Below, one piece after another: positions 44,189 to 53,044 of a DNA stretch of 64,000 nucleotides; within the stretch, counting starts at the first letter, position 1, and each line of letters begins with the position of its first letter. Under the pieces are notes generated by a model. That model did not search any database. It was not told the DNA's origin and saw only the letters and a program-made list of their open reading frames with translations. This DNA comes from Streptomyces sp. NBC_01314 (GTDB lineage: Bacteria; Actinomycetota; Actinomycetes; Streptomycetales; Streptomycetaceae). The position numbers were made by a program, and so were the translations under genes. The stretch covers positions 806,001 to 870,000 of the forward strand of contig NZ_CP108394.1 in NCBI RefSeq assembly GCF_041435215.1, read 5' to 3'.

Positions 44189-44791
44189 ATGGGCGCAGAT
44201 GCTCTGCGGTGGAGTGAATACCGCAGTATGCCGTGGAAGAACGGCGGCGGTACGACCCGAGAGGTCGCCTCGGGCGCCGTGCGAGCGTCCATGGCCTCGG
44301 CGGAGATCCCGGACGACTTCGACTGGCGGGTGAGTGTCGCCGACGTGGACGCGGGAGGCTCCTTCTCCGCCTTTCCCGGGATCGACCGCGTGATCACCCT
44401 CGTCGAGGGCCAGGGCATGGTGCTGACTGTGGACGGGACACCGCATGCGGTCGGGCCGTTGAGTCCCTTCGCCTTCTTTGGTGACGCGGTGACGGACTGT
44501 CGGCTGGAGGCGGGCGCGGTCCGCAATATGAATGTGATGACCCGCAGGGGCCGGGCGACGGCAAAGGTGTCGATCATCAGCGTCGCCGTCACACCGGGGG
44601 CGGAGATGTCGTGCGCCGCGGGCGAGACCCTACTCGTCATGGCCGTCACCGAGGGGATCACCGTCGCCGGACCGGACGGGCGGGCGACCACGCTCGGTCG
44701 TCTCGACTGCGTGCGTCACGAAGGCCCGGCGGCGCTGACTCTACGGGGCGACGGCACGGCGGCAGGGATCAGGATCACCGCGGTGCGGTGA
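44189..44791 (+). CDS. hutD: HutD/Ves family protein
   Basis: A 200-residue cupin-like protein with the HutD hallmarks RSMPWKNGGGTTREVA near the start, DFDWRVSVADVDAGGSFSAF, PGIDRVITLVEG and later RNMNVMTRRG. AAGGAGG at 44173-44179 supports the ATG. HutD accompanies histidine utilisation genes and is thought to limit or sense the pathway; no hut enzymes are in this window. It is convergent with the P5C dehydrogenase gene. Its role here is unknown. Confidence 0.85.
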   Translation: MGADALRWSEYRSMPWKNGGGTTREVASGAVRASMASAEIPDDFDWRVSVADVDAGGSFSAFPGIDRVITLVEGQGMVLTVDGTPHAVGPLSPFAFFGDAVTDCRLEAGAVRNMNVMTRRGRATAKVSIISVAVTPGAEMSCAAGETLLVMAVTEGITVAGPDGRATTLGRLDCVRHEGPAALTLRGDGTAAGIRITAVR

Positions 44792-45035
44792 CGGCGGAAC
44801 CGGCGCCGCGCCCGGTCGTCCAGTGCTCGGTGTCGGCGATGTGCCGACGCTCCCGCATCGTGGCGCACCCGCTGCATCCTCCGCGCCCGCCGCGCCCGCC
44901 TCCCCGGCGTCGTCGCGATGACAACGCGGCGGGGCGCGTCGGGATCCAGCCGCCTGCGCGCCCCGCCGTACGGTCACAAATCGCGGGCGCGGTCATCAGC
45001 AGCGACACGTCATGGTCGAACCCGCGGCCATGAGG

Positions 45036-46682
45036 TCACCGCTGGAGGTACGGGTAGGTCCAGTCCGTGGCGGAGGTGAGGCTCTCCTTGATGAACCGCG
45101 GCGAGATCCAGCGCTGCAGCGCCAGACGCGAACCCGTTCGGTCGTTGGTGCCCGAGGCGCGGCCGCCGCCGAAGGAGACCTGGCCCATGAGCGCCCCGGT
45201 CGGCTTGTCGTTGACGTAGGTCATGCCGGCCGTGTTGCGGAGGACGTCTAGGGCGCTCGAGATCGCCCGGCGGTCGGAGGCGAAGACGGACAGCGTCAAC
45301 GCGTAGCCGCTGGCACGGTCGACCTCGCGGAGGACCGTGTCCCACTCGCTGTCCTCGTACACGTACACACTGAGCAGCGGACCGAAGAACTCCTCCGACA
45401 GGGTGAACGCCGTCGGGTCGGTCGTGGTGTAGATCGTCGGATCGACGAACCAGCCTGTCGAGGTGTCGGTCCTGCCGCCCACCAGGAGCTCGTGGGTGTC
45501 GAGCGCGTTCGCCCGGTCGAATGCCGACTGGAGGCGGTCCGCGGCGGTCCGGTCGATCACCGCACCGACGTATGTCTCGTGCTTGGTCGGGTCACCGACG
45601 GGCAGCTCGCGGACGATGTCGACCAGCTCGTCACGGAGCTTGTTCCACACCGAGCGCGCGACGTACGCGCGCGAGGCCGCGGAGCACTTCTGGCCCTGGT
45701 ACTCGAAGGCCGAACGGACCAGCGCGGTGCGGACAGCGTCGATGTCCGCCGTCGGGTGCACGAGGACGGCGTTCTTGCCGCCGGTCTCGCCGACCAGCCG
45801 GGGGAAGGAACGATAGGTGTCGATGTTGTCGCCGATGGCGCGCCACAGGCTCCGGAAGACCGCCGTGGAGCCCGTGAAGGTGAGGCCGGCGAAGTCCGGG
45901 TCCGCGATGGCGGTGGAAGACACCGCGGCGCCCGAACCGTGGACCAGGTTGATGACACCCGGCGGCAGCCCGGCCTCCTCGAGGACCCGCATCGTGACCT
46001 CGGCCGCGAGAGCCGCCTTCTCCGCGGGCTTCCACACGACGGTGTTGCCCATGAGGGCTGGAGTCGTCGGCAGGTTGACGCCGATCGCGGTGAAGTTGAA
46101 CGGGGTGATCGCGAGGACGAATCCCTCCAGCGGACGCTGGTCGAGGATGTTGATGTCACCCGGGAGCGACGCCGGCTGGTCGGCGTAGATCTGCTGCGCG
46201 AGGTGCACGTTGTACCGCATGAAGTCCGCGAACTCGCTTGCGGCGTCGATCTCGGCCTGGTGGAACGTCTTGGACTGTCCCGTCATGGTCGCGGCAACCA
46301 GTTCGTCGCGGTACTTCCCCGCGGCCAGGTCGCCCGCGCGCAGCATGATCGCCGCGCGCTCCCACCAAGGGGTGCGGGACCACTCGTGTGCCGTCGCGAG
46401 GGAGGCCGCGATCGCCTTCTTCGTCACGGTCTCGTCCGCCACGGCCAGCGTGCCGATGACGCTCTGGTGGGCGTGCGGCTCGACGACGCGCGTGGTGTCG
46501 GCGGTCATGATCCGCTCGCCGTTGACGACGTGGGGGATCTCCCGCGGGTTGACGCGGATGTTCTCGATCGCGGCCGATACCGATCGCGACTCCGGCGATC
46601 CGGGCACGAAGTCCCGCGACGGTTCGTTCTTCGGCGCGGGCATCCGCGGGTTCGCGGCGATGTTGACGGGCGTGGCGGACAT
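45036..46682 (-). CDS. pruA: 1-pyrroline-5-carboxylate dehydrogenase
   Basis: A 548-residue ALDH-superfamily enzyme of the length typical of monofunctional P5CDH. ITPFNFTAIGVNLPTTPALM is the P5CDH-specific variant of the NAD-binding segment, VGETGGKNA contains the catalytic Glu, FEYQGQKCSAASRAYV contains the catalytic Cys, and SFGGGRASGTNDRTGS is the C-terminal P5CDH signature. It oxidises glutamate semialdehyde to glutamate. GGAAA precedes the ATG at 46682. It follows the GntR and proline dehydrogenase genes on the same strand and completes proline breakdown to glutamate. Confidence 0.95.
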   Translation of the reverse strand: MSATPVNIAANPRMPAPKNEPSRDFVPGSPESRSVSAAIENIRVNPREIPHVVNGERIMTADTTRVVEPHAHQSVIGTLAVADETVTKKAIAASLATAHEWSRTPWWERAAIMLRAGDLAAGKYRDELVAATMTGQSKTFHQAEIDAASEFADFMRYNVHLAQQIYADQPASLPGDINILDQRPLEGFVLAITPFNFTAIGVNLPTTPALMGNTVVWKPAEKAALAAEVTMRVLEEAGLPPGVINLVHGSGAAVSSTAIADPDFAGLTFTGSTAVFRSLWRAIGDNIDTYRSFPRLVGETGGKNAVLVHPTADIDAVRTALVRSAFEYQGQKCSAASRAYVARSVWNKLRDELVDIVRELPVGDPTKHETYVGAVIDRTAADRLQSAFDRANALDTHELLVGGRTDTSTGWFVDPTIYTTTDPTAFTLSEEFFGPLLSVYVYEDSEWDTVLREVDRASGYALTLSVFASDRRAISSALDVLRNTAGMTYVNDKPTGALMGQVSFGGGRASGTNDRTGSRLALQRWISPRFIKESLTSATDWTYPYLQR

Positions 46683-46764
46683 GAGGGTTTCCTTTTCGGG
46701 TGGGTTGCTTGGCGAACGGCGGGACGGCGGGACGGCTGACGGCTGACGGCTGACGGTGCTGAGG

Positions 46765-47454
46765 TCAGTGAGCGACGATCTGGTTCTCGAGACGGCGGCG
46801 AGCGCTCGCGACCGACCGTCGGGTGATCGCGATCGCCGCGTCGAGGTCTCGCTCCTCAAGCGCACCGATCAGTGCAGGCTGGGGCTCCCACAGTGATGCG
46901 TCACGCGCCTGGATCGCGGCGCGGGCCCCGATGACCTTGTAGGGGCGGCACTGGGTCCACAGTGAGTCGACCGTCCGGACGAGGACGTCGTTGCCTCCGG
47001 CGAGGTAGAGCTGCCGGAGCAGGACCTGGTCGGCCTCGAGCGCCTCGTGGATGTCCTCGTGAACCACTGCGCGGAACATCCGGTCGCACGCTTCTCGCAT
47101 GACCGCGAGATCCGAGTCGGTCACCCGGGACGCGCCGAGCCGTGTGGCCTCGACCTCCAGGACGGCTCGGACGTCGTAGATCTCGATGAGCTCCCGGACG
47201 GTGAACTCGCGGACCCTGGCCCCGCGATGCGGGTGGCTGACGGCCAGCCCGTTCTCGACGAGCAGACGGACCGCTTCCCGCACCGGCATGACGCTGGTTC
47301 CCACCCGTTCCGCGATGTCACGGACCCGAAGGCGCGCGCCCGCGTGCAGCTCACCGGTGAAGATGCGGTTGGCGAGCACCTCGTAGACCTGATCGGCCAC
47401 GAGCGTGGGGCTGACTCCGGCCGGAATCTCGGCGGCATGGGTGGTCGTGGTCAT
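46765..47454 (-). CDS. GntR/FCD-family regulator of proline catabolism
   Basis: A 229-residue protein from ATG 47454. An in-frame ATG at 47541 overlaps the proline dehydrogenase stop as ATGA and would add 29 basic residues through translational coupling. The winged helix is VADQVYEVLANRIFTGELHA, VRDIAERVGTSVMPVREAVR, and the FCD domain follows. It is strongly similar along its whole length to the regulator at 52018 (shared PTLVADQVYEVL, GLAVSHPHRGARVREFTV-type block and QCRPYKVIGAR), so the two are recent paralogues. It lies between proline dehydrogenase and pruA. Confidence 0.88.
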   Translation of the reverse strand: MTTTTHAAEIPAGVSPTLVADQVYEVLANRIFTGELHAGARLRVRDIAERVGTSVMPVREAVRLLVENGLAVSHPHRGARVREFTVRELIEIYDVRAVLEVEATRLGASRVTDSDLAVMREACDRMFRAVVHEDIHEALEADQVLLRQLYLAGGNDVLVRTVDSLWTQCRPYKVIGARAAIQARDASLWEPQPALIGALEERDLDAAIAITRRSVASARRRLENQIVAH

Positions 47455-47537
47455 CCGCGGCGACTGTGAACGTGCGCGGAGGGAAGCAGGCCGATGCCGA
47501 TCGTCCGACCGTCCTGGAGAACGCCGAGTGAGCTGCG

Positions 47538-48449
47538 TCATGAACCGACGACCGACCGGAGGAAGAGGAGGAGGTTGGCGGGCTTCTCGGCCATGCGGCG
47601 TGTCAGATACGGATACCACTCGGTGCCGTAGGGCAGGTACACGCGGACGCGGTAGCCCTCGCGGACCAGTTCCTCCTGCAGTTCGCGACGCACGCCTTGG
47701 AGCATCTGGAACTCGAACGAGCGCTTGTCGATGCCGAGTTCGCGGGCCGTGCTCTTCACGGTCTCGATGCAGGCGTCGTCATGGGTGCCGAAGGCGGGGT
47801 CGGGAAGGTTGGCGAGTGCCCACTTGGCGAAGTGCTGGTACTGCGCCGTCACGTCGTCGCGGTCCAGGATGGCCACGTCCACCTTCTCGTCGAAGGCACC
47901 CTTGACGAGCCGGATCTTCGGCGGGTTGGCACCGAACTCGTACAGGTCCTGAAAAGTGCTGCGCATACAGGCCTGAAGGGCCACGCGGGTCTCCGGGTAC
48001 TCCCCGTGACAGCGCCGGAAGATCTCCAGAGTCTCGCGACCGACGGAGCTGTGCTCCATGTCGACCTCGACCTCGCAGCCGTGGGCACGGGCGGCTTCGA
48101 GAAGGCGGCGCAGGTTCTTCTCGCAGTTCTCCGAGGAGATGACGATGCCGAGCTGGGACAGCTTGACCGACACGGTCGCACTCTCGCTCCGCGGCGCCAT
48201 GCCCTCGATGACACGGATGTACTCCGCGGTCGCGGCCTCCGACTGCTTCAGGTCGTGGACGGACTCGCCGAGCAGGTCCAGGCTCACATCGATCCCGGCG
48301 GAGTTGAGCTGCTCGGTGACGTCCAGCGCCTCGGCGAGGGTGGTGCCCGCGACGTAGCGCTGCACGATGGGCCGGGTCAGCTTGCTCTTGGTGACGATCC
48401 GCCCGAGCTTCTTGTTCTCGGACGCCACAAGAAGGAGTTTGTTCGGCAC
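47538..48449 (-). CDS. Monofunctional proline dehydrogenase
   Basis: A 303-residue beta/alpha-barrel flavoenzyme of the PutA PRODH-domain family in its short actinobacterial form. VSVKLSQLGI supplies a Lys at the flavin, DMEHSSVGRETLEIFRR and RLVKGAFDEK the barrel core, and LPYGTEWYPYLTRRMAE the conserved C-terminal substrate-binding motif with Arg-Arg. It oxidises L-proline to P5C. GTG at 48449 has AGAAGGG upstream. It heads the minus-strand unit with GntR and pruA. Confidence 0.93.
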   Translation of the reverse strand: MPNKLLLVASENKKLGRIVTKSKLTRPIVQRYVAGTTLAEALDVTEQLNSAGIDVSLDLLGESVHDLKQSEAATAEYIRVIEGMAPRSESATVSVKLSQLGIVISSENCEKNLRRLLEAARAHGCEVEVDMEHSSVGRETLEIFRRCHGEYPETRVALQACMRSTFQDLYEFGANPPKIRLVKGAFDEKVDVAILDRDDVTAQYQHFAKWALANLPDPAFGTHDDACIETVKSTARELGIDKRSFEFQMLQGVRRELQEELVREGYRVRVYLPYGTEWYPYLTRRMAEKPANLLLFLRSVVGS

Positions 48450-48598
48450 GGGATGCCCTTCTGATCGGAGTAGAGCGTCTGGAGCAGCGTGGATGCGCGA
48501 CGACTCCGGGCTCTCCGCGAGGAGGTCTTCGATGGGTGAACCGCACCGTCCCGCACGAGTAGAGGGTGAGGGTGCGGTGCGCACCACTCACCGTAATT

Positions 48599-48614
48599 TG
48601 TGATCACACATCAC
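48599..48614. promoter_or_regulatory. Operator motif TGTGATCACA-C-ATCAC, site 1
   Basis: A perfect 10-bp palindrome TGTGATCACA with an extension CATCAC lies 150 bp upstream of the proline dehydrogenase start. An almost identical sequence recurs at 48840. Both lie in the divergent region shared with the oxidase operon at 49525. Likely targets of one or both paralogous GntR proteins. Confidence 0.6.
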
Positions 48615-48839
48615 GCAAGACTCACCCGTTATGAAAGTGCCGCACGCCACTCAATCAATCTGCGACCGCACCGCGCGCCTCATGACACCATCAACCTCTG
48701 CTTCTTATTTGCGCAGGTCAAACCCGATACATGACCCAGAGAAGCCTGATTCACCAAAGTAAGCGACCCCGACCAACCCTGACCGAAGCTCCACAGCCAT
48801 CACTCCACAAGTTACCAATAAGTAACTATAGACGCTGGA

Positions 48840-48855
48840 TGTGATCACATGTCAC
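48840..48855. promoter_or_regulatory. Operator motif TGTGATCACA-T-GTCAC, site 2
   Basis: The second copy of the TGTGATCACA palindrome, 241 bp from the first. The DNA between the two (48615-48839) is unusually AT-rich for this genome and has no open frame that I would call a gene; it looks like a regulatory region. From 48856 to about 49230 there are open frames but no recognisable gene. Confidence 0.6.
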
Positions 48856-49230
48856 TCTCGCATTGCCGCCGTGGCGTGCGGGATCGACCGGGCGCCACGG
48901 CGAGCAGAAGCCAGGCGGATCCCCAGAACCTCACTGGAGCTGAGACCTCTGTGACACAGGCCGAGACGGCAGTCCTCTCCCATCCGCGCGCCGCCCCAGA
49001 CCCTCCGTCGCTGGGGTCGTGCGCTCGCGATGTGGATGCGCTGGACGTGTGCGCTGGACTCCTGGACGAAGCCGGTGTCATCGTCCGGTCCGCGAGCGAT
49101 CGTTGTAACACCGCCCGCAGCCCCTAGGCCCCGACGCTGCGCGGCTGCGCCCGCACTGCGCCGAGTCCGGAAACGTTGGCGGATTCGCAGGCGGCCAGCC
49201 GATCGCCCGGCCGCATCGCCGATCCCGCCC

Positions 49231-49350
49231 GTGCACCTCCTGGTTCCCGCGGGCCGTGGAAGGCGTACTCAACGGGCTGCCGTCCCACCAGCGGCGGACC
49301 AGATCCTCAGCGACCGCGGCATCGTGGTGGTACCCGACATCCCGCCTGCG
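49231..49350 (+). pseudogene. Fragment of a glutamate/leucine-type dehydrogenase
   Basis: HLLVPA, then in another frame AVEGVLNG, then in a third PAADQILSDRGIVVVPDI: these consecutive blocks match the ELFV dehydrogenase region that reads (C)DLLVPAALEGVLN, then EGANLPTTPxADxIL, xxRGIxVVPDI. Neither the catalytic Lys region nor the C-terminus is present. A relic of NAD-dependent amino acid dehydrogenase upstream of the oxidase operon; recognised by motif only. Confidence 0.5.
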
Positions 49351-49524
49351 GGCTTCCTGGCAGGCGGTCTCTCACACAGCCCCTCTCCGATGGCCTGACG
49401 TTGCGCCATGCCCCCACGGCGAAGGCCGTCGAGCGCGCGGCCGAAGGCACACCTTCGCGGAGGTCTCCATCCGTGGGCATTGCGACGTTCCTCCGCCACG
49501 AACCCAACACATCAGGAACCCACC

Positions 49525-50703
49525 ATGGCATCTGAGCAGTCCACCTTCGTCGTTGTCGGCGCGGGGCTGGCCGGCGCCGCGACCGCGTGGCGCCTCGCGG
49601 AAGCCGGCCACGACGTCACGCTCGTCGAGCGCGGCCTGCCGGCCGACCACGAAGGCAGCTCGCACGGCTCCGCACGGATCTTCCGCTACGCCTACCCGTC
49701 GAGGCTCTACACCGATCTGGTTCTCCGCTCGCGACCCCTTTGGTCGGAGGTGGAGGCGGCATCCGGGGAGCAGCTGATCAGCCGGACCGGGTGCCTGGAC
49801 TGGGGCGGGCGGCGCGACCCACGCGCGCTCGCGCGCTCCCTGGAGGAGGTCGGCGTCGAGCACGAGCTACTCAGCCCCGCGACGGCCTCGGAGCGCTGGC
49901 AGATCGAGTTCGACTCGCCGGTGCTGTGGCATCCGGACGCCGGGGTGATCGACGCGGAGAGGTCGGTCAACGCGATGGTCTCTCTCGCGACCTCCCACGG
50001 TGCCCGACTGCGAACGGGATGGGACGTGCGGAGAATCGAGAGGACGACCTCCGGCTATCGTCTGCATGAGGCCGCGGGTGACACCCTCGATGCCGAGCGA
50101 GTGGTCCTCTGCGCCGGCGGCTTCCTGCCTCGGCTCCTGCGGAACACCGGTGCCGACGAGCGGTTCTTGGCCGCGATGCCGCGGTTCACGGTCACCCAGG
50201 AGCAGGCCTACCACTTCCCCTACCGTGACGGTGCCGAGGGCTGGCCCACCTTCATCCACAAGACCGAGGCGATCCAGACCTACAGCCTTCCGGGTGGCCG
50301 CGACGCGGATTTCCGTGGCCAGAAACTCGCGGAGTACGCCGTGGGGAAGGTGCTGCCCTCGGCATACGAGCAGGACGGGCAGATCGATCCGGCGAACCGC
50401 GAACGGCTGATCGCCTATGTCAAGGACAACCTCCCCGGCCTCGTGCCCGAGCCGTACGCCGAGACGACCTGCCTCTTCACGACGACCCCGAGCGAGGACT
50501 TCGTGCTCGACCGCACCGAGAACCTCACGGTGATCTCCCCGTGCTCCGGGCACGGTGCGAAGTTCGCTCCACTCATCGGCGTTCTCGCCGCGCATCTCGC
50601 CGGCGCCGGCACTCCTGCCGCCGGTCGCGCCGCCCTCCCCCGCGAGTTCCTGGTCGGCGGCAGCCTGGACGCCGCTTCCCTCCGGGACGGGGGACGGCGA
50701 TGA
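49525..50703 (+). CDS. MTOX-type N-methyl-amino acid oxidase (monomeric sarcosine oxidase family)
   Basis: A 392-residue DAO-fold flavoenzyme. The FAD motif is VVVGAGLAGAATAWRLAEAG, with HGSARIFRYAY (the conserved SxxRxxR-type block near the flavin) and a C-terminal SPCSGHGAKFAP, where the Cys can carry FAD covalently as in monomeric sarcosine oxidase and N-methyltryptophan oxidase. It oxidatively demethylates a secondary or N-methyl amino acid with release of formaldehyde and H2O2. The proline catabolic enzymes next to it suggest N-methylproline or a cyclic imino acid as substrate. It is coupled by ATGA to the amidohydrolase gene. Confidence 0.8.
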   Translation: MASEQSTFVVVGAGLAGAATAWRLAEAGHDVTLVERGLPADHEGSSHGSARIFRYAYPSRLYTDLVLRSRPLWSEVEAASGEQLISRTGCLDWGGRRDPRALARSLEEVGVEHELLSPATASERWQIEFDSPVLWHPDAGVIDAERSVNAMVSLATSHGARLRTGWDVRRIERTTSGYRLHEAAGDTLDAERVVLCAGGFLPRLLRNTGADERFLAAMPRFTVTQEQAYHFPYRDGAEGWPTFIHKTEAIQTYSLPGGRDADFRGQKLAEYAVGKVLPSAYEQDGQIDPANRERLIAYVKDNLPGLVPEPYAETTCLFTTTPSEDFVLDRTENLTVISPCSGHGAKFAPLIGVLAAHLAGAGTPAAGRAALPREFLVGGSLDAASLRDGGRR

Positions 50704-51911
50704 CCGCCTCGTCGATGATGGCCGACCTGTCCGGAATCGGCCGCGATCCGAAGCGCGGGGGCTACAGCCGTCCCGTGTTCTCGCCTGCGGAGCTCGAGTT
50801 GCGGGAGTGGTTCGTCGGGGAAGCCCAGCGTCTGGGGCTCGACGTGGAAACGGACCGGAACGGCATTGTCTGGGCATGGTGGGACGCACCGGGCAGAGCT
50901 CGTGAAAACGCTGTCGCGACCGGGAGCCATCTCGACTCGGTACCCGGAGGCGGCGCGTTCGACGGCCCACTGGGGGTCGTCTCGGCACTCGCGGCGGTCG
51001 AGCTGATGCAAGCCTCCGGTTTCCGCCCGAGCCGCCCCGTCGTCATCGTGGTCTTCCCGGAGGAGGAGGGCTCCAGGTACGGCCTGCCCTGCCTCGGCTC
51101 CGGGCTCATGGCCGGCACGGTCTCCGTGGACCGAGCCCTCGCGCTCAAGGACGAGAACGGCGACACCCTCGCCGACCTCTTCGGCCGCAACGGAATCGAC
51201 CCCGCCCGGGTCGGACCCGACGCGAGGGCCGTGGAGCGCATAGGCGCCTTCGTGGAGCTCCACGTCGAGCAGGGCCGAGGCCTCGTCGACCTGTCCGAGC
51301 CCGTGGCCATCGGTCGCAGCATCATCGGGCACGGCCGCTGGAAGCTGCGCTTCGAGGGTCAGGGCAACCATGCCGGAACGACGTTGATGTCGGACCGCCG
51401 CGACCCGATGATCCCCGCGGCCCGGACGATCCTCGCGGTACAGGAGGCCGCGCGGGCCGTCACGGGTGCCCGTGCGACCGTCGGGAAGGTGACTCCGGTG
51501 CCCGGTGGCTCCAACGTCATCGCCTCAGCCGTGGACGTCTGGCTCGACGTACGGCACGCGGACGAGTCGGCCCTGGCTCCCCTCGTCGACGAGATCACCG
51601 CCCAGGCACACGGACTCGCTCGCGCGGCAGCCTGCCGCTCGTCGGTCAGTCGCGAGTCGTACAGCCCGACCGCGACCTTCGACGCCGACCTGATCCAGCG
51701 CTTCACGAAGGTCCTTCCGTCCGCGCCACTGCTCGACACGGGAGCCGGTCACGACGCGGGAGTGCTGGCGCCGTTCACTTCCTCGGCGATGCTGTTCGTG
51801 CGTAACCCCAGCGGAATCTCACACTCCCCGGAGGAGTACGCCGAGGACGCCGATGTGGACGCCGGAGCACACGCGCTCGCCCTGATCCTGATGGATCTGT
51901 CGTCCGAGTAG
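50700..51911 (+). CDS. M20-family N-carbamoyl-amino acid hydrolase/allantoate amidohydrolase-like
   Basis: A 403-residue two-zinc amidohydrolase. Metal ligands are visible in GSHLDSVPGGGAFDGPLG, FPEEEGSRYG and FVELHVEQG; the dimer-domain motif is RFEGQGNHAGTTLMSDRRDP; a final metal His lies in GISHSPEEYAE. This is the HyuC/AllC/beta-ureidopropionase group, which removes carbamoyl or ureido groups. It overlaps the oxidase by 4 bp. The pair could act in sequence on an N-carbamoyl N-methyl amino acid, as in creatinine breakdown via N-carbamoylsarcosine, but the real substrate is not apparent. Confidence 0.82.
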   Translation: MTASSMMADLSGIGRDPKRGGYSRPVFSPAELELREWFVGEAQRLGLDVETDRNGIVWAWWDAPGRARENAVATGSHLDSVPGGGAFDGPLGVVSALAAVELMQASGFRPSRPVVIVVFPEEEGSRYGLPCLGSGLMAGTVSVDRALALKDENGDTLADLFGRNGIDPARVGPDARAVERIGAFVELHVEQGRGLVDLSEPVAIGRSIIGHGRWKLRFEGQGNHAGTTLMSDRRDPMIPAARTILAVQEAARAVTGARATVGKVTPVPGGSNVIASAVDVWLDVRHADESALAPLVDEITAQAHGLARAAACRSSVSRESYSPTATFDADLIQRFTKVLPSAPLLDTGAGHDAGVLAPFTSSAMLFVRNPSGISHSPEEYAEDADVDAGAHALALILMDLSSE

Positions 51912-51919
51912 CCCTCGTC

Positions 51920-51970
51920 TCGGCCGTCGTCGACGGGCAGCCGCTGCGGCTGCCCGTCGACGACGGCCGA
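51920..51970. terminator. Perfect 25-bp inverted repeat
   Basis: 51920-51944 and 51946-51970 are exact reverse complements around a single central base. It starts 9 bp after the amidohydrolase stop and ends 48 bp before the next GntR start. It is a very stable stem that should end the oxidase/amidohydrolase transcript. Confidence 0.85.
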
Positions 51971-52017
51971 ACCCGTCCACGGCTATCGTGTTCCTGTCTT
52001 CACTGGCTGCCGACGCG

Positions 52018-52734
52018 ATGGAGTTCTCAGTGGTCACAGGAACGGGCCGCGGGAGCCAGAACGTCAACCCGACGCTCGTCGCGGACCAGGTCTACGAGGT
52101 CCTCGCCCAACGCATCTTCGACGGCGAACTCGCGGCGGGAGATCGACTGCCCGTCCGGGACCTGGCCGCGCAAGTGGGAACGAGCGTCATGCCGGTCCGA
52201 GAGGCGATTAGGCTCCTGGTGAAGAACGGCCTCGCCGTGGCGCACCCGCATCGTGGCGCCCGGGTCCGCGAGTTCACCGTTCACGAGCTCCTGGATCTCT
52301 ACGAGGTCCGGACCATCCTCGAGGTCGAGGCCACCCGCAAGAGCGCGGCGTCCGTCACCGGCGACGACCTGGACAAGATGCGGGGCGCCTGTGAACGGAT
52401 GTACCGGGCTGTCGTCCAGGGGCGCGTCACGGATGCTCTCGATGAGGACGAGGACCTTCTGCGGCACCTGTACCGCGCAGGCAACAACGAGGTTCTGGTA
52501 TCGACCATCGATTCCTTGTGGATCCAGTGCCGGCCCTACAAGGTGATCGGTGCACGTGTGGCCCTGGAAGCTCACGACTCGTCCTTGTGGACCCCCCAGC
52601 CCGCGCTGATCGATGCCCTCTCGGCCGGCGACACGGAACTGGCCGTCACGATCACGCGTGATTCCCTTCTCAGCGCCCGCCTGCGCCTCGTGCGGGAGAT
52701 GCGTGCCCCTGAGGACTCGAACCGGACCGGCTGA
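52018..52734 (+). CDS. GntR/FCD-family regulator, paralogue of 46765
   Basis: A 238-residue protein. The winged helix is VADQVYEVLAQRIFDGELAA, VRDLAAQVGTSVMPVREAIR, and the FCD domain has the helix RMYRAVVQGRVTDALDEDED and the ligand-site QCRPYKVIGARVALEA. The ATG at 52018 is taken; GTG at 52030 is possible. It is much like the regulator in the pruA unit, so the two probably see related ligands and share the TGTGATCACA sites. It closes the proline region. Confidence 0.88.
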   Translation: MEFSVVTGTGRGSQNVNPTLVADQVYEVLAQRIFDGELAAGDRLPVRDLAAQVGTSVMPVREAIRLLVKNGLAVAHPHRGARVREFTVHELLDLYEVRTILEVEATRKSAASVTGDDLDKMRGACERMYRAVVQGRVTDALDEDEDLLRHLYRAGNNEVLVSTIDSLWIQCRPYKVIGARVALEAHDSSLWTPQPALIDALSAGDTELAVTITRDSLLSARLRLVREMRAPEDSNRTG

Positions 52735-53044
52735 GGCCGTCGGCCGAGCAGCGGTGTCGTGGGCGCGTTGGACCACGGTGGCGGCCGGCCCGCCGCCGAC
52801 GCTCTCGCCGCGCCCACGGCGATGCGCGAGGGATCGATACCGAGACCGTCGGCATCGTGCTGCCGCCGGCGCTGCCGGGCTGCGTCCGTCACGGTTCCGC
52901 CGCCGTGCGTCCACAGCAGGCTCCGCTCGGCTTGGGACGGGTGGACGCACGGTAGGTCAACACGGTGACGGCGGGCTCGGTGGCTGTGGCGGGGACGGTG
53001 CGCTGTTCGGCTTCGATGCCGGGTCCTTGGTCCGGGGAGGGGCC
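52735..53044. other. Gap between convergent GntR and PKS genes
   Basis: 310 bp without a plausible gene. No strong hairpin was identified by eye. It marks the boundary between the catabolic region and the biosynthetic cluster. Confidence 0.5.

Noticed and set aside
48849..49127. 92-codon plus-strand ORF (MSLSHCRRGV start)
   Set aside because: It has no ribosome binding site and no recognisable similarity, and it overlaps the operator motif; kept as unassigned DNA.
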